A stretch of DNA of 64,000 nt from Planctomycetaceae bacterium (GTDB lineage Bacteria > Planctomycetota > Planctomycetia > Gemmatales > Gemmataceae), in the NCBI GenBank assembly GCA_013823135.1, contig PNLP01000001.1:310001-374000 (forward strand), given 5' to 3'. Under the pieces are notes generated by a model. That model did not search any database. It was not told the origin of the DNA and saw nothing but the letters and a program-made list of their open reading frames with translations. This document shows, in pieces, positions 7,856 through 16,944 of the stretch. Position 1 is the first letter of the stretch. Every line of letters starts with the position of its first letter. The position numbers and the translations under genes were made by a program.

Positions 7856-9307
7856 GTGTCTCGTCTCAACCGTCGCTTGTTTATCAAGCACACCCTCGCC
7901 ACCGCTGCGACCGTCACGATCGCAGGCACCAAGTCGTCCGGTAAAGTTCTCGGTGCGAACGATACCATTCGCATCGCCGTCGCTGGTCTGAACGGTCGCG
8001 GATCGGCTCACACCGGCGCGTACTTCGGCATGAAGAACGTGCAGGTCGCGTACCTCGTGGATCCGGATACCCGGACTTACAAGAAACACCTCGACGCACA
8101 GTCGAAAAAGAACTTGCCTGCCGCCAAGACCCTCACAGACATCCGCAAGGCACTCGAAGACAAGGAGCTGAACGCAGTCTCGATCGCAACGCCGAACCAC
8201 TGGCACAGCTTGATGACGATCTGGGCCTGCGAGGCGGGCAAGGATGTCTACGTCGAGAAGCCGTGCTCGCACAACATTCACGAAGGCCGGATTGCTGTTG
8301 ATATGGCACAGAAGCACAAGCGAGTCGTGCAGCATGGTACGCAAAGTCGCAGCAGTCAGAGTTGGGCCGATCTCGCGGCACTCGCCAAATCCGGAAAGCT
8401 CGGCAAACTGCTGGTGTCACGCGGCCTGTGCTACAAGGACGGCGGCACCGGGGGCAGCACACGCGGCGACATCGGCACGAAGCCCACGAAGAACCCACCT
8501 GCTGAACTTGATTTCAACCTCTGGCTCGGGCCGGCGCAAGAACAGGCTTACCACGAGAATCTCGTTCACTACCGCTGGCACTGGTTCTGGGACTTCGGCA
8601 ACGGCGATGCCGGCAACCAGGGCGTTCACCAGATGGACATCGCCCGCTGGCTCATCCCCAACGCGACGTGGCCAAAGTCCGTCATTAGCTTTGGTGGCCG
8701 ATATGCGAACAACGACCAAGGACAGACTCCGAATGCACTTGTCTCCGTGTTCGACTACGGCGAAACGCAACTCGTCTTCGAGACCCGTGGTCTGAAGTCC
8801 CCCGGATTCCGTGGCCAGACGGTCGGCAACATCCTTCACTTCGAGGAGGGTGTGGTCGCGGGCGGCAAGTTCTACCCGAAGGGACAGGGCGATGGCGAGC
8901 CAGTGCCGAAGGTCACATCTGACGTAAAAATCGGGGGCGACCACTTCGCGAACTTCATCGACTGCGTGCGGAGTCGGGATACTGCGAAACTCCACGCTGG
9001 GATCGAGGTCGGTCACCTTTCCAGTGGCCTCTGTCATCTCGGGAACATTAGCTTCCGACTCGGTAAGGAAACCGAATACGACCCGAAGTTGGGCAAACTC
9101 AGTGGCAATGAGTACGGCACTGACGCCCTCACGCGGATGGCAGACCACTTGAAGGAGAGTGGCATCAAGTTCGACGGAAAGAATCTGCGTGTCGGGCCGA
9201 AGTTGGACTTCGACGCCAAGACGGAACGATTTGTGAATAACGCCGAGGCGGATGCCTTACTGACTCGTGCCTATCGCAAGCCGTTTGCAATTCCCGAAAA
9301 GGTGTGA
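7856..9307 (+). CDS. Gfo/Idh/MocA family oxidoreductase, Tat-exported
   Basis: A 483-residue NAD(P)-dependent dehydrogenase-like protein. It starts with a twin-arginine signal (NRRLFIKHTLATAATVTIAG). A Rossmann domain follows (IRIAVAGLNGRGSAHTG) with the family EKP motif in YVEKPCSHNIHEGR, and then the C-terminal substrate domain. GTG at 7856 is preceded by GGAGG with 7 bases spacing; the frame continues upstream but without a ribosome-binding site, so GTG is preferred. Planctomycetes encode many such exported members, probably acting on sugars or inositol-like compounds outside the cytoplasm (inference). Monocistronic, followed by a strong terminator at 9316-9350. Confidence 0.9.
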   Translation: MSRLNRRLFIKHTLATAATVTIAGTKSSGKVLGANDTIRIAVAGLNGRGSAHTGAYFGMKNVQVAYLVDPDTRTYKKHLDAQSKKNLPAAKTLTDIRKALEDKELNAVSIATPNHWHSLMTIWACEAGKDVYVEKPCSHNIHEGRIAVDMAQKHKRVVQHGTQSRSSQSWADLAALAKSGKLGKLLVSRGLCYKDGGTGGSTRGDIGTKPTKNPPAELDFNLWLGPAQEQAYHENLVHYRWHWFWDFGNGDAGNQGVHQMDIARWLIPNATWPKSVISFGGRYANNDQGQTPNALVSVFDYGETQLVFETRGLKSPGFRGQTVGNILHFEEGVVAGGKFYPKGQGDGEPVPKVTSDVKIGGDHFANFIDCVRSRDTAKLHAGIEVGHLSSGLCHLGNISFRLGKETEYDPKLGKLSGNEYGTDALTRMADHLKESGIKFDGKNLRVGPKLDFDAKTERFVNNAEADALLTRAYRKPFAIPEKV

Positions 9308-9315
9308 TCCAATGC

Positions 9316-9350
9316 GAAGAGGCCGCACTCGTGTGTGGCCTCTTCGTTTT
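9316..9350 (+). terminator. Rho-independent terminator after the oxidoreductase gene
   Basis: A near-perfect stem GAAGAGGCC-GCAC / GTG-TGGCCTCTTC around a TCGT loop, followed by CGTTTT. It starts 9 bases after the stop codon and lies between convergent genes, so it may serve both directions. Confidence 0.82.
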
Positions 9351-9369
9351 CACCGACTTGTCGAATTTA

Positions 9370-11220
9370 TCAGAAGTTCTGAATATCCGCGCGGGAGAAT
9401 TCGACCCCGAAGATTGCTGTGACCGGAACGCTTTTCCCGTTGTACGCGACCGGCCCCCGCCGCACTTGCACACGCCACATGATCTTGTCCCCGTTCTTCT
9501 TGATTGCAGGGATCAGCTCGGGCTTGGTCGTGGCGCAGACAGTGTACTCGCGTGTCTCGCCTGGTTTGAGTGGTTCGGCATCACGCTCTTGTTCCTTCTC
9601 GAATTGCCGGCTTCCGGCCTTGCTCATCGGCCACACGAGCGGTCCTCCTGCAAATGGTTCCGTCCCGACGACCACTCGCGTCACAGGCTGGTCGTCACGC
9701 GACCCCTTTCGGCTGAACGCCGGATCGAATGGGCAAAGTGCCAGATCGGTGTTGTTCTTCACCTTCACTCGCATTACCAATGTTGATGCCGTTGAGCCGG
9801 CAGGTTGTTTCGTACCTTTCGCGTCAACCGTCATCAAATCAAGCGTGCGTTTTTCGATCCGGAGCGGCACGATCTCGAGGCCGCCCACTTCAATCGTGCC
9901 GTTAAGCTGTGCGACTTGATTCGGAGGAAGCGGGCCGTCGATCTTCCCGCGAATCACAGCCGCACCCTTCTTACGCTGTGCGTTGTCGAACTCGCCGAAG
10001 TTGTCGGGGATAATCGAGAGCGGGTGATCCGGGGGCACGTCTCCGGACTTCATGAAGAGGCCGTAGAGCGCGAGGATCGTCATCAACAGTGCGTAGCCTG
10101 CGAGGCCGTATAGGACGGGCTTGGGAACGCCACCGGTCGGCGCGGCGGGTGAACCAGGTTTCAACCGTCCCGTTCGGGCCTGTTGTTTCGCAGCCGGTGC
10201 TTCCGTCACTTCCTCAACCTGTTGCGGAACGGGTTGAAGCGCGGCAGGCGGAGCCTGGAATGGCTGTGCAGCAGCGGGGGCGGGGTAGGCCGCTTGGGGT
10301 GCGGGGTAGGGTTGCGGGTACGCCGCGACGGGTTGCGGCGAGGGGTACTGGGCGGGTGCCGGGCCGTTGTACGGCGCGGGCATAGGCTGCAGATGCGGAG
10401 CCGCGGCTTGCTGCGGCTCGATCCCAGCCCAGGGATTATTCGAAGGAGCAGGTGCGGGGATTGTAGCCGGGGCGGGTACCGCAACAGGCCGAACGGGTTG
10501 CGGTGGTTGGGGAGCCTGGGCGGGCGGGCCGTCAAATCCGCCGAACGGGTTGACATCAAGCGCTGTGGCTTGGAGTCCCTGTGGCCCATGTTGAGTCGGA
10601 ACTGAGGCAGGCGCAGGAACAAGCATCGGCTGCGGCGCTGCTGGTTGGGGGTTCCCCTCAAACGCAAAGGGACTGCCACTTGCGGCCGGTGAGTAGGGTT
10701 GCGGGACGTGTGCAGCTGGTGGTGCGGGCGGCGGTCCATACGGCGGTGGAGGAGGCGACGCTGGTGGCGCTCCATATGTAGGGGCGGGTGGTGCGCCGTA
10801 CGCGGGTGGGGAACCGAAAGGTGACGCGCCCTGGCCGGGTTGTAAATCGGGCAATCTCGGGATTGGCATCCGATTAAACCCCTGCGATCCAAACACCTCG
10901 TCGTCCGACTCATCAGGTTCGCTCAGGATGCTGTCAGCGGCTTCCTTTGGAAGGATGTTGAACACGGGCTCAGGCATTGGTGGGAGCGGGGCGACAGCAG
11001 GTGGTGGCGGTGTCATCTGCGGAGGTGTGGCCGCAGCAGGTGTTGGTGGCGCGACAGGGGGGGCTGGCTGTGGTGCGCCTGGCGTTCCGCCGGCTGTGAC
11101 GGGAGCGAGGACAACCTGCTTGCAGTGCGGGCAGCGAACGTGCTTGCCCAGCAGGTCGATCCCGACACCCATTCGGCGACCGCAGAAAGGGCATGGAAAC
11201 GTCTGTGTTTGCGATGACAT
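9370..11220 (-). CDS. Zinc-ribbon, proline-rich, single-pass membrane protein (unknown function)
   Basis: A 616-residue protein with four visible parts. Residues 10-33 form a zinc ribbon (CPFC, 16 residues, CPHC). Residues 45-360 are a low-complexity Pro/Ala/Gln-rich region with repeated PYG, PAPAP and QPY patterns. Residues 369-389 form one membrane helix (LYGLAGYALLMTILALYGLF). A C-terminal beta-rich domain of about 220 residues follows and contains MRVKVKNNTDLALCPFDPAF. The layout predicts a cytoplasmic zinc head and a periplasmic C-terminal domain, as in many planctomycete proteins with MJ0042-type ribbons. The low-complexity region has high G+C and strong codon bias. It is the last gene before a convergent terminator. 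I do not recognise a function. Confidence 0.8.
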   Translation of the reverse strand: MSSQTQTFPCPFCGRRMGVGIDLLGKHVRCPHCKQVVLAPVTAGGTPGAPQPAPPVAPPTPAAATPPQMTPPPPAVAPLPPMPEPVFNILPKEAADSILSEPDESDDEVFGSQGFNRMPIPRLPDLQPGQGASPFGSPPAYGAPPAPTYGAPPASPPPPPYGPPPAPPAAHVPQPYSPAASGSPFAFEGNPQPAAPQPMLVPAPASVPTQHGPQGLQATALDVNPFGGFDGPPAQAPQPPQPVRPVAVPAPATIPAPAPSNNPWAGIEPQQAAAPHLQPMPAPYNGPAPAQYPSPQPVAAYPQPYPAPQAAYPAPAAAQPFQAPPAALQPVPQQVEEVTEAPAAKQQARTGRLKPGSPAAPTGGVPKPVLYGLAGYALLMTILALYGLFMKSGDVPPDHPLSIIPDNFGEFDNAQRKKGAAVIRGKIDGPLPPNQVAQLNGTIEVGGLEIVPLRIEKRTLDLMTVDAKGTKQPAGSTASTLVMRVKVKNNTDLALCPFDPAFSRKGSRDDQPVTRVVVGTEPFAGGPLVWPMSKAGSRQFEKEQERDAEPLKPGETREYTVCATTKPELIPAIKKNGDKIMWRVQVRRGPVAYNGKSVPVTAIFGVEFSRADIQNF

Positions 11221-11342
11221 CGGGATCGGTAGTTATAGGCCAGACCAGTCGCCCGGCGCGGGTCGAGAGGTTGTGGACGGTTTGTCGGAAGTTGTATCTT
11301 AACTTGTCTTTTGGCAAACGCCAGAACGCAGTTTCGGGGAGT

Positions 11343-12689
11343 TCAAAGCGATTGTCTTGACGAGTCCATATTACCGGCCTGGGCGTGTTGGCAAACGCAT
11401 TTTACTGCGACAATTGTGCGGTCGTCTGCAATTGGGACTCCTGCGGTGAACGCTTTGAATTTCCTCAAGATTGAAAGCATCAACTGCTCCGCGGTTTCAA
11501 CCGATTCGGGGAGGGTTGAGTCGAGGCGATCTGAGCCGAAAACATCCCCATCCGCATTTACTGCTTCGATCACACCATCCGTGAAAAAAACCACCTGATC
11601 GCCAAGTTGCAGTGGGACAACTTGTTCGGGGTACTGCTCATCCGGCTTGATCCCAAGTGGGAGTCGCTGCGCTCGGTTGAGGGTCAACTTCACTCCATCT
11701 GCGGACCGTACCAACCGCGGCGGGTTGTGACCTGCGCTGGCGTATGAGACTGTACCACCTTGCGGGTCGAGCACCGCGTAAAACGCTGTCATGAAGTTCC
11801 CGGTCTGTCGGGTGTAATGACGCGTCAGGTGCGCATTCAAGTGTGTGAGCAATTCGCCAGGCCGAATTGGAGGATCTGGCCGCGTGTGTGCGATGCTATG
11901 AGCGATTGCCATCAAAACTGCGGCTGGGGCTCCGTGACCGCTGGCATCGGCTATCAGAACACCGAGTCTGCCCTCAGGGAGTGGGAAGAAATCGTAATAG
12001 TCGCCCCCGGCCCGTTTGGCGGTTTGGTAATGAACGGCAATGTCTAGCCCAGGGATCTGTGGCACCCGTGGGGGAAGCAACGATTTCTGAATGTCGGCGA
12101 TCGTTCGAAGTTCGTAATCGACCGCGTCGTAAGCTTCTTTTACGGCCTGCGAGAGCACCAACGTTTGCGTGGCTCGTCCGAACAGGTTGCTCAGCAACAC
12201 CAGATCTGCGATGCGGTCGCGGGGGAAGGCGTTAGCCTCCTCTCGCGCCAGGATCACAACGCTTTGTGCAATGCCCTGGTCGAAGTGCGGAATTGCCAGA
12301 ATAGATCGCTGCCCTTCAAGGTAGGCCAACGCGGGGTCGTCTGGCTCGAATGCGACATCCTCTAATACACGAGGTTGGTCTGCGTACACGAGTTCGGCAA
12401 GCAATCCACCGTCATGGATCGGCAGACGATCATGATCTTTCCAGGGATTTACCTGTTCTCGCCAAAGGTTAAAGCGGGTTACACGATACTGTGGGGAGTT
12501 CAACCCGCGGCGTGAGATGGTCAACTGTCGGCTGACGGGGAACAACTGCGACATCCGTCGGGCAAAAACCGCGTACATTTCTTGCGGGTCAGAGTACCTG
12601 CTGAGTTCACGCATGACCTCGACGCTGGCCGCCAATCGGGCACGCCAGTTTCGGGGTTCAGTCTCAAAGAAGTCGGGTGCCACGGTCAT
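11343..12689 (-). CDS. GAF-SpoIIE/PP2C-type serine phosphatase
   Basis: A 448-residue signalling protein. Residues 30-200 resemble a GAF sensor, with a predicted helix at its end. Residues 225-445 are a SpoIIE/RsbU-like PP2C domain: DIAVHYQTAKRAGGDYYDFF, VLIADASGHGAPAAVLMA and a late VVFFTDGVIEAVNADGDVFG. The Asp residues of these motifs bind the catalytic metal ions. Such phosphatases usually dephosphorylate anti-anti-sigma proteins in partner-switching pathways, but no kinase or STAS protein is in the window. ATG at 12689 has GGAGG upstream; the longer frame to 13013 has neither homology nor a ribosome-binding site. It is divergent from the ECF sigma gene, 561 bp away. Confidence 0.92.
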   Translation of the reverse strand: MTVAPDFFETEPRNWRARLAASVEVMRELSRYSDPQEMYAVFARRMSQLFPVSRQLTISRRGLNSPQYRVTRFNLWREQVNPWKDHDRLPIHDGGLLAELVYADQPRVLEDVAFEPDDPALAYLEGQRSILAIPHFDQGIAQSVVILAREEANAFPRDRIADLVLLSNLFGRATQTLVLSQAVKEAYDAVDYELRTIADIQKSLLPPRVPQIPGLDIAVHYQTAKRAGGDYYDFFPLPEGRLGVLIADASGHGAPAAVLMAIAHSIAHTRPDPPIRPGELLTHLNAHLTRHYTRQTGNFMTAFYAVLDPQGGTVSYASAGHNPPRLVRSADGVKLTLNRAQRLPLGIKPDEQYPEQVVPLQLGDQVVFFTDGVIEAVNADGDVFGSDRLDSTLPESVETAEQLMLSILRKFKAFTAGVPIADDRTIVAVKCVCQHAQAGNMDSSRQSL

Positions 12690-13250
12690 TGGGCCGCCTC
12701 CGCGGCTGCATCGAGAATCAATCCGTTGAAGCAGCCGCCAGCTAGACAGGTGCTCATAGTAGACCCACGTTGTTTCGGAAACGCAAGTATCGGAACGATT
12801 TTTCACAAACCTGAGGATGAGGTCGCAGTGGTTGATACACTCCCGGCGATGTGTGAGTGAGGAGGAGTGACTTGCGATTCGACGGTTGGCGAAGAAGTGG
12901 ATCGCGGCGACACCGTCAGCCGCGATTGGCAAGATGAAGTTCTGGTGGATTACGCAGATCGGTACCGCGATTCGCCTTACACCGTGAGGATAAAGAACGT
13001 CGCCGGATTCCACAACCGGATGTACGGGTCACAGCCACACCGGATCGCGTGGTCGAAGTGCGCCGGGATTGAAACGTGTTTCGCACCACCTCGACTTGGA
13101 CAGGCTGGATACTCACAAAAGCCCGACTGTAAACGGGGCAGACTTCATTTCCCGGACCGACCTCGTTTGTCTGCCCACCAAACCGGCGGGATTGAGATGG
13201 TAGATTGATTCCGTGGCTGCTGCCGTCTGTTTGGGTTGGGATTTCTCGAC
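12690..13250. other. 561-bp divergent intergenic region without a convincing gene
   Basis: It lies between the SpoIIE phosphatase and the ECF sigma gene. The short open frames here have no recognisable protein features and poor start sites. A possible -10 box for the phosphatase (TACTAT, read leftward at 12761-12756) is visible but its -35 is weak. I see no repeat, tRNA or structured RNA. Confidence 0.6.
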
Positions 13251-13835
13251 ATGGATTGGAAACTGCCAGACGCTGGCGCGACGCCAGAAGCTGACCAATT
13301 TGTGCGAGCAGTGCTTGCAGGGGATACCGCAGCGTTCGCCGGTTTGGTTCGGCTGTATGAGTCTGACCTGTGGCGAATCGCAGCGGTGATGCTGCGCGGT
13401 CGCGGGGCGACCGAGAACATGGTTCAGCAAGCGTTCATTGACGCCTACGCTCATCTCGATCAATACCAACTCGGGACCGACTTCGGCGCGTGGATTCGAA
13501 CTGTCGCACGCAACCGACTTCGGAAAGAACTGCGCACCGCATCGCGTGAGGAACGCCGGCTCGCAGTGTATCGCGAGCAACTCGCGGAGCGTCTTCGCGC
13601 AGAGGGTCTGGACCCACACGACGATGCCGATTTGTATATCGCAGCTTTGCGGGGATGCCGAGAAGATCTTCCCGAGCGGGATTCCACTCTCATTCAGATG
13701 CGATACGAGAAGGGGTGGTCGTTTGAAACGATCGCGGCCAGGCAGGGGCAGACCCAGGAAGCGGTGCAACGCATGATCTCTCGCATTCGAGTCCGGCTAA
13801 GGGCGTGTATCGAGGGAAAACTGAGTACCATATGA
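13251..13835 (+). CDS. ECF-type RNA polymerase sigma factor
   Basis: A 194-residue sigma-70 family protein. Region 2 spans about residues 18-90 (FVRAVLAGDTAAFAGLVRLY to DFGAWIRTVARNRLRKELR). Region 4 is about residues 140-190 (LPERDSTLIQMRYEKGWSFE followed by an HTH with AVQRMISRIRVRLRACIEG). Recruits RNA polymerase to specific promoters, usually under control of a membrane-bound antagonist. ATG at 13251 is chosen over a TTG 15 bases upstream. The stop overlaps the start of the downstream FecR/WD40 gene (ATGA), indicating translational coupling and a sigma/anti-sigma pair, as is common in planctomycetes. Confidence 0.92.
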   Translation: MDWKLPDAGATPEADQFVRAVLAGDTAAFAGLVRLYESDLWRIAAVMLRGRGATENMVQQAFIDAYAHLDQYQLGTDFGAWIRTVARNRLRKELRTASREERRLAVYREQLAERLRAEGLDPHDDADLYIAALRGCREDLPERDSTLIQMRYEKGWSFETIAARQGQTQEAVQRMISRIRVRLRACIEGKLSTI

Positions 13836-15679
13836 ATCGTATCGACGAACTCACCGATCTCTTGATCGACGGCACGATCACCGATGCCGAGGGGTTAGAA
13901 CTGGACTCGTTAATCGCAGCCGATCCGAGCGCCCGGGGTCGGTACCTCGCACTGTTGAATGTGGAGGCCGCGTTGCGTGGCCTGCGGACCGATCTCGATC
14001 TCGCCACGGTCACTGTCCGCAGGATCGAAGCAGAGCGTGCCGAACGGACGGCCACCTTGGTGATGGCCGAGATCGCGGATCGTCCAGCACCAAGGTGGTC
14101 TCGCCAGAGTTCGTTTCGTCGGGGACTTGGGGTCGCGGTTACAGCAATCGCTGTGGTGCTGCTCGTGTGCGTCTGGCTCCTCAACCCGGCTCCCAACCAC
14201 CCCGCTCTACCTACCAATCCCGGGGTGACCCGCATAGATGTTGCGCGGATTCGAACTCTGTCCGGTTCGATTGAGATTCTCAATCTGGGCGAGTCGGTCG
14301 CCACGACGGTTGACCAGGCTCTCCTTCTCGGTCAGACGGTCCGCACAGTTGGGGAAGACAGTGTCGCCGTTCTGGAGTTTCCGGACGGCACTCGACTGGA
14401 ACTTCAGCCTGACACCACAGTTCGATTCACGGCCGTTGGGGGCGAGAATGGAATCCCCCGGAAACTAATCCTCGTCAAGGGGCAGTTGACTGCGGTTGTG
14501 ACCGGTGGATGCACGGTGGTCGGGACGGGAGCCGCAGACGTGGTTGCCCGAAACGGAGCGTTCTCGATGGGAACATCTGGTCCCGATTCGGTTCGTATCG
14601 AGCCGAAAGACGGAGACGTACAAGTCGTTCGGGGTGAGCTTGCCCCACCCATGTCACTCAGCCCCGGGCGTGCAGTGTTCGTTAGGGATGAGATTACGCC
14701 AATACGTATCGAATCGCCGTTCAAGATTGAGACGAACCCGCGTGATCGCCTCGATTTCGCAGGTGCCTACTCGGTGGCATTCCATGCAGATGGGCAAGAA
14801 GTGTGGGCGGGTTCGGCCAAGCAGTTGGTCCGATGGCGAATCGGATCTGATGGTCGCGGGAAAGGCACGCACAGAGAACTGTTCACACCGCCTGCCAAGA
14901 ACGATGGGCATCTCGCTGTCATCACTCCTGATCGACGTTCGTTGATCGCCTGTCGGGTGGACGACAGGGAAGATCAACTCGTAGTGCGAGATCTCCCGGC
15001 TGGTACTGTTCGCCACATAATCCCGATCCGTGTGATGGAACCTCGCTTCCTCTGCGTCTCGCCCGATGCGACATGGGTGGCGACGACTGGCTCGAAGCCA
15101 AACAAAGCCGTGCGAGTTTGGGATACGGCCACGGGTGGGGAACGGTTTACTTACGAATTGGAGGACATTTGCTTCTGCATGGCATCCACCCCGGACGGTC
15201 GGTTGCTAGCGCTCAACGCAGCCGATCTCCGTCGTTCTGGCAACAATAAGTTGGTGTTCCTAAAGGCCGCAACGGGGGAACAGGCGTTCTCACTTCCGAC
15301 TCGACGTGTAGTTTCGGCGATGATGTTTACACCTGATGGCCGCTACTTGGCCGCGGGGTTCAATGGTGCCGTGCAGATCTGGGACGTGCCCGCACGGCAA
15401 CTGGTCCGGACGATCGAGGGGTTTGAGCGGGTCGTGACATGCCTGGCATTTGGGCCAGGTGAGAAACTCTTGGCTGTTGGAACCGGGGACGGACAGGTGT
15501 GGGTGTGGTCCGTCGAGACTGGCAGGCGAGTGCAGGTTATCGAAACTGGCAATCGCGGGGTGCGGGCACTCGCGTTTAGCCCGGATGGGAAGACGATCGT
15601 GACCGCCACAAGCAAGGCTCCGGTCGCGTTGTGGGATGTCGCGCCAGAACCGCTGAATGACTCCGAAGGGGATGCATGA
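13832..15679 (+). CDS. FecR-domain, WD40-repeat membrane protein (probable anti-sigma or sensor partner)
   Basis: A 615-residue protein. Residues 1-60 (NRIDELTDLLIDGTITDAEG onward) resemble the cytoplasmic N-terminus of planctomycete ECF-associated regulators. One membrane helix spans about 98-118 (LGVAVTAIAVVLLVCVWLL). A FecR-like domain covers about 145-240, including VAVLEFPDGTRLELQPDTTV. Five or more WD40-type blades follow from about 300, with repeats such as AFSPDGKTIVTATSKAPVAL. The ATGA overlap with the ECF gene argues that it controls that sigma factor. The extracytoplasmic propeller would be the sensing part (inference). No canonical zinc-binding anti-sigma (ZAS) Cys motif is visible, so the mechanism is open. 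Confidence 0.85.
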   Translation: MNRIDELTDLLIDGTITDAEGLELDSLIAADPSARGRYLALLNVEAALRGLRTDLDLATVTVRRIEAERAERTATLVMAEIADRPAPRWSRQSSFRRGLGVAVTAIAVVLLVCVWLLNPAPNHPALPTNPGVTRIDVARIRTLSGSIEILNLGESVATTVDQALLLGQTVRTVGEDSVAVLEFPDGTRLELQPDTTVRFTAVGGENGIPRKLILVKGQLTAVVTGGCTVVGTGAADVVARNGAFSMGTSGPDSVRIEPKDGDVQVVRGELAPPMSLSPGRAVFVRDEITPIRIESPFKIETNPRDRLDFAGAYSVAFHADGQEVWAGSAKQLVRWRIGSDGRGKGTHRELFTPPAKNDGHLAVITPDRRSLIACRVDDREDQLVVRDLPAGTVRHIIPIRVMEPRFLCVSPDATWVATTGSKPNKAVRVWDTATGGERFTYELEDICFCMASTPDGRLLALNAADLRRSGNNKLVFLKAATGEQAFSLPTRRVVSAMMFTPDGRYLAAGFNGAVQIWDVPARQLVRTIEGFERVVTCLAFGPGEKLLAVGTGDGQVWVWSVETGRRVQVIETGNRGVRALAFSPDGKTIVTATSKAPVALWDVAPEPLNDSEGDA

Positions 15680-16443
15680 TTCCAACACCAAGCGTTCACC
15701 TCGATGTTTGCCGGCTGGCAACTGCCTCGGCAGGGCAAACGCACTCATTTGTCGACGAAATCGCGGAGAACGTATTCGAGTGATGAAGTGTCCCAGCACG
15801 CTTGTCGGTCACTTGCTTTTTGATGACCGGTATTGCGCCCCTTGGACTGGAACCAAAACGGGGCGTGGAGAGTTGGTGCAGCAATCGGCCATTTCCCCAT
15901 TCTGTAAATCCGAAGACGGCCCACCAGCACCGTCCTGTGGGGATCTATCCTGGGGTTAATTTCTGCCTCGGTGGATCATCCATAACCCTTTGATCACGTC
16001 CGCACGATTTCAGGGCCGTCCCGTGTTCCGTAAGTCGTTCCGTTTTCGCCTCGAATCACACCGAACCGTCGAAGAACGCGGGGAGAGGATGTCAGTCGCG
16101 TGAGAATCTGTGTGGCTCCCGAGGCCATATCGAGTCTCCGCAATGAGACGGTGCATCTGTTGACGCTGACAACTTCTCTGACTCCATTCGACGCTTGGCA
16201 ACTCGATTCGAAGAAGCGATCTACCAGTTATCCTCTACAACTCGAAACTTTCAACGACCCTGACTGCCAAGCCTGTCGTGTAGGATGCGGTTCGTTCGAA
16301 GTGTTCGTAGGAATAGATAGAGCAGTGTTGTTCAGGCTCGCGGACGTCCTCTGTTGTGCCCAATAACTCTGCAACACGCCCATGATCGCGTACCCGTGTT
16401 CTCTCCTCTGGGTCGCCGCATAACTCAATGTGATGAGATCCCA
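15680..16443. other. 764-bp region without a convincing gene
   Basis: It lies between the FecR/WD40 gene and the GNAT gene. It has lower G+C than its neighbours and only short open frames without recognisable domains, clear ribosome-binding sites or codon bias. I see no repeat or RNA gene. It could be an eroded gene or a long regulatory region. Confidence 0.55.
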
Positions 16444-16944
16444 ATGATTCGACCTGCCACACCAGACGATGTGCCTACCATTGCCCGCCTGATTCGCTCC
16501 TTGGCTGAATACGAACGCCTAAGCGACCGGGTCGTGTTCGATCAGGCAAAACTCCTCGAACACCTCTTCGGCGAACGACGGTACGCCGAGGTTCTCCTGG
16601 CTGAAGTGAATAGCGTGGTTGCGGGCTTCGCCTTGTTTTTTCACAACTATTCGACCTTTCAGGGCAAGCCGGGGATGTACCTCGAGGACCTGTTCGTGAT
16701 GCCCGAGTTCCGCGGGAAGGGGCTCGGGAAGTCGCTTCTCGTAGCGCTTGCGAAGGTTGCAGTGGAACGCGGTTGCGGCAGCGTGCGGTGGGTTGTCCTG
16801 AAGTGGAATGAGCCTGGCATTCGCTTTTATGAATCGCTGGGCGCGAGCGCGATGAACGAATGGACCGAGTATCGACTCGCGGGCGATCCGCTGAAGAAGG
16901 TGGCGGCGATGGACGTTGAAACTACGAAGAACGCGGAAAAGTGA
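16444..16944 (+). CDS. GNAT family N-acetyltransferase
   Basis: A 166-residue acetyl-CoA-dependent acetyltransferase. The N-terminus (MIRPATPDDVPTIARLIRSL) and the acetyl-CoA binding motif (LFVMPEFRGKGLGKSLLVAL) are typical, followed by NEPGIRFYESLGA. It most resembles the diamine/thialysine acetyltransferase branch, where YLEDLFV precedes the A motif, but the substrate is uncertain. ATG at 16444 is chosen because the upstream frame extension lacks homology. Its 3' end overlaps the convergent HisA-like gene by 23 bp. Confidence 0.9.
   Translation: MIRPATPDDVPTIARLIRSLAEYERLSDRVVFDQAKLLEHLFGERRYAEVLLAEVNSVVAGFALFFHNYSTFQGKPGMYLEDLFVMPEFRGKGLGKSLLVALAKVAVERGCGSVRWVVLKWNEPGIRFYESLGASAMNEWTEYRLAGDPLKKVAAMDVETTKNAEK

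Noticed and set aside
12867..13208. 113-codon open frame in the gap upstream of the ECF sigma gene
   Set aside because: It has no recognisable domain, no good ribosome-binding site and codon use unlike the neighbours; it is probably a chance frame in high-G+C DNA.
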